A DNA stretch of 64,000 bases from Nephromyces sp. MM_2019 (lineage: Eukaryota > Apicomplexa > Aconoidasida > Nephromycida), in contig JADHZB010001223.1 of NCBI GenBank assembly GCA_015657535.1, positions 31,764 through 95,763 on the forward strand. Direction: 5' to 3'. A model generated the notes under the pieces. That model was not told the origin of the DNA, ran no database searches, and was given only the letters and a program-made list of their open reading frames with translations. Made by a program: the position numbers and the translations under genes. Each line of letters opens with the position of its first letter. Positions within the stretch are counted from its first letter, which is position 1. Of this stretch, positions 62,801 to 64,000 are shown piece after piece.

Positions 62801-63465
62801 TTTCCAATGAGTTCCATATTTGCATGGAATCTTCCATTCTTCAATATCTTGCTATTCGTAGCATCTACTTCATATTCAAAGTCCAGTTTTTCTACCAACG
62901 CAGTATGTAGAGAGCGGAGGCTTTTAAAGAAGTGATGTTGATACTCATCAGGCTGCATAGTGGGTGATAGCAACAGCTTCGCCAAAAAATGTGTGGGCTT
63001 TTCAGCATCTTCATGTATCTCCTTATTGCCCTGAAAGAAACTCAAGAAATCCCTAACAAGAAAAGCATCAACTAGAGTTTCTGTAGAAAGCTCACCAAGC
63101 AGTAGAGACTTAGGACATTGCGCCAACCCTCCTGCTAAGCAGGTGAAGATCATTACCAAATCTCTATCATTCAACAGCACCTTTAGCAAAGAGGCTAGAG
63201 TCACATCAGGAATATCCATCAAAGGCAAAATATTGTCTGCAAATGAACCTTTACGTATTGCTAGGTTTCGGAGAATCGTGCTAGCGGCATCATATGACGA
63301 TATTAAGGGATCCTTAGAAAGAGAGAGCGAAGCACCTCTGTATAGCGATAAGTATACCCTCAATCGGGAGCGTGCAAAGAAGTAGAGAATGTAAGTCTTA
63401 ATTTGCACAGATGCATTTTTTCTGATAAAATTGGCGCTTTCTCCGATGTTTTCGGTCGTTAACAT
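56808..63465 (-). CDS. Nine-exon gene, 1,015-residue protein of unknown function
   Basis: Exons are 63465-61576, 61413-61285, 61052-60987, 60904-60746, 60388-60294, 59599-59346, 58873-58776, 57850-57599 and 56912-56808. Every junction is GT-AG and phase-matched, and the frame ends at TAG, so the model is secure although the protein is unrecognised. The start MLTTENIGESANF directly follows an acceptor (TTTTCTTAG), so a 5' non-coding exon is likely. There is no signal peptide or clear membrane helix. Residues 1-630 look mostly helical and acidic. Residues 680-730 hold a cysteine cluster (FVCSCSACMGRML, then VICPGCDAHPGG) with the look of a zinc site: Cys684, 686, 689, 725, 728. The remainder seems richer in beta strands (FRLVFPEELFVTMSFRNL, ITFPWKIAPEQYTFTLEK, APVDIRVQTPL). 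I considered UFD2-type E4 ligases and Sec23/24 and rejected both: no U-box, and no adjoining Sec23/24 motifs. Confidence 0.9.
57492..57586. repeat. 49-bp tandem duplication next to a splice donor
   Basis: Copies at 57492 and 57541 share CATTTTTACCACTGGCACA and a C-rich end. The second ends about 13 bases from the donor of the exon ending at 57599. A CA-rich stretch precedes it. Confidence 0.75.
58455..58495. repeat. CA microsatellite
   Basis: Near-perfect (CA)n within an intron of the gene at 56808-63465, read as (TG)n on that gene's sense strand. Confidence 0.8.
60623..60730. repeat. Direct repeat, two copies 71 bp apart
   Basis: GGTATAAAGCACACA, two or three variable bases, then GCTAGAAAMACACA appears at 60623 and 60694. 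It lies in the intron after the exon 60904-60746. Confidence 0.75.
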
Positions 63466-63475
63466 TGCTAAGAAA

Positions 63476-63603
63476 ACGGGGGAGAGGGGGAGGAGAGAAA
63501 TGAGGAGAGCGAGGGAGGGACTGGGGGGAGAGATATAGTGGAAACGCAAGGGGGGGAGAGAGGGGGGGGAGGAAGGTTTTGAAAGAGGCAAACAATGAAA
63601 GAG
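63476..63603. repeat. Homopurine/homopyrimidine tract before the start of the 1,015-residue gene
   Basis: The plus strand is almost wholly G and A with runs of 5 to 8 G. On the sense (minus) strand it is a long C/T tract ending in the acceptor CCCGTTTTCTTAG just before the ATG at 63465. It probably serves as an extended polypyrimidine tract of a 5' intron; it could also lie in the promoter. Confidence 0.7.
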
Positions 63604-64000
63604 AGGCGGAGAGACACATGAGGAGAGTAAACGCTGCAAAAAAAAAGGGCGTGCAGCTTTGAAATATACCAAACTCTGGATAACTGTATATTAGCTCTTC
63701 CATTAACAAGAAAACAACTAATCAAAAAGCCATAAGAGCACACTACCCGTATTCAGCCTAGTAGCTACTAGTGACTTCGTGTTTACCGCTGTTCAAGACA
63801 AATTCCACACACAAAAGAAAGTGAGACACACACTGGGTTATAAGAAAACGCGAAGATGCGACTCAACGCGCATATCTTCATGCATTCCCTTATTGCCTCT
63901 TACAATCCATCAACCTGCCTCTACAAAAGCCGATACATATACCCTCTAAAATAGGCACTCGCCATTTCACATACCCATAAAAAATTCCGACACATTTAAC
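63604..64000. other. Upstream flank, nothing identified
   Basis: Presumed promoter or 5' untranslated region of the minus-strand gene starting at 63465. No TATA or other element can be assigned. Confidence 0.4.

Overview
The window is nuclear DNA from an intron-rich eukaryote, most likely a single-celled one. It is AT-rich. Genes are cut into short exons by GT-AG introns from about 85 bases to more than 1.4 kb, and homology ends exactly at splice consensus sites with matching reading phase. There are no operons or Shine-Dalgarno signals. The standard genetic code fits. Huge low-complexity insertions in a housekeeping-type membrane protein recall apicomplexans and other alveolates, but that placement is an inference with low confidence.

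Layout. On the plus strand, 1069-6927 holds a CHY/CTCHY/RING E3 ubiquitin ligase of the RCHY1 (PIRH2) family, with an odd or decayed 3' end. All other well-supported genes are on the minus strand. 9497-16463 is an SLC35F-like drug/metabolite transporter of about 2,085 residues whose two membrane halves are separated by a polar insertion of about 1,500 residues. 18111-18901 holds candidate exons of an unrecognised gene. 22672-25688 is acireductone dioxygenase (methionine salvage), perhaps with further upstream exons. 31019-34800 is a PPPDE/DeSI isopeptidase joined to a PUB domain. 41142-49600 is a 15-exon type I membrane subtilase with an intact catalytic triad. 56808-63465 is a 9-exon gene for a 1,015-residue protein I do not recognise.

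Between these genes lie long stretches (about 25.7-31.0, 34.8-41.1 and 49.6-55.6 kb) with no supportable gene. They contain degenerate tandem repeats, microsatellites and GT/CA-rich blocks. Intron and flanking DNA tends to be T- and G-rich on the sense strand, so (GT)n versus (CA)n orientation tracks the direction of transcription.

The genes do not form one pathway. Two concern ubiquitin/SUMO-type signalling (RCHY1-like E3, PPPDE-PUB), one methionine salvage, one membrane transport and one secretory-pathway proteolysis. Exon models were built by hand from open frames, family motifs, splice sites and phase. Initial exons and untranslated regions are the least certain parts.
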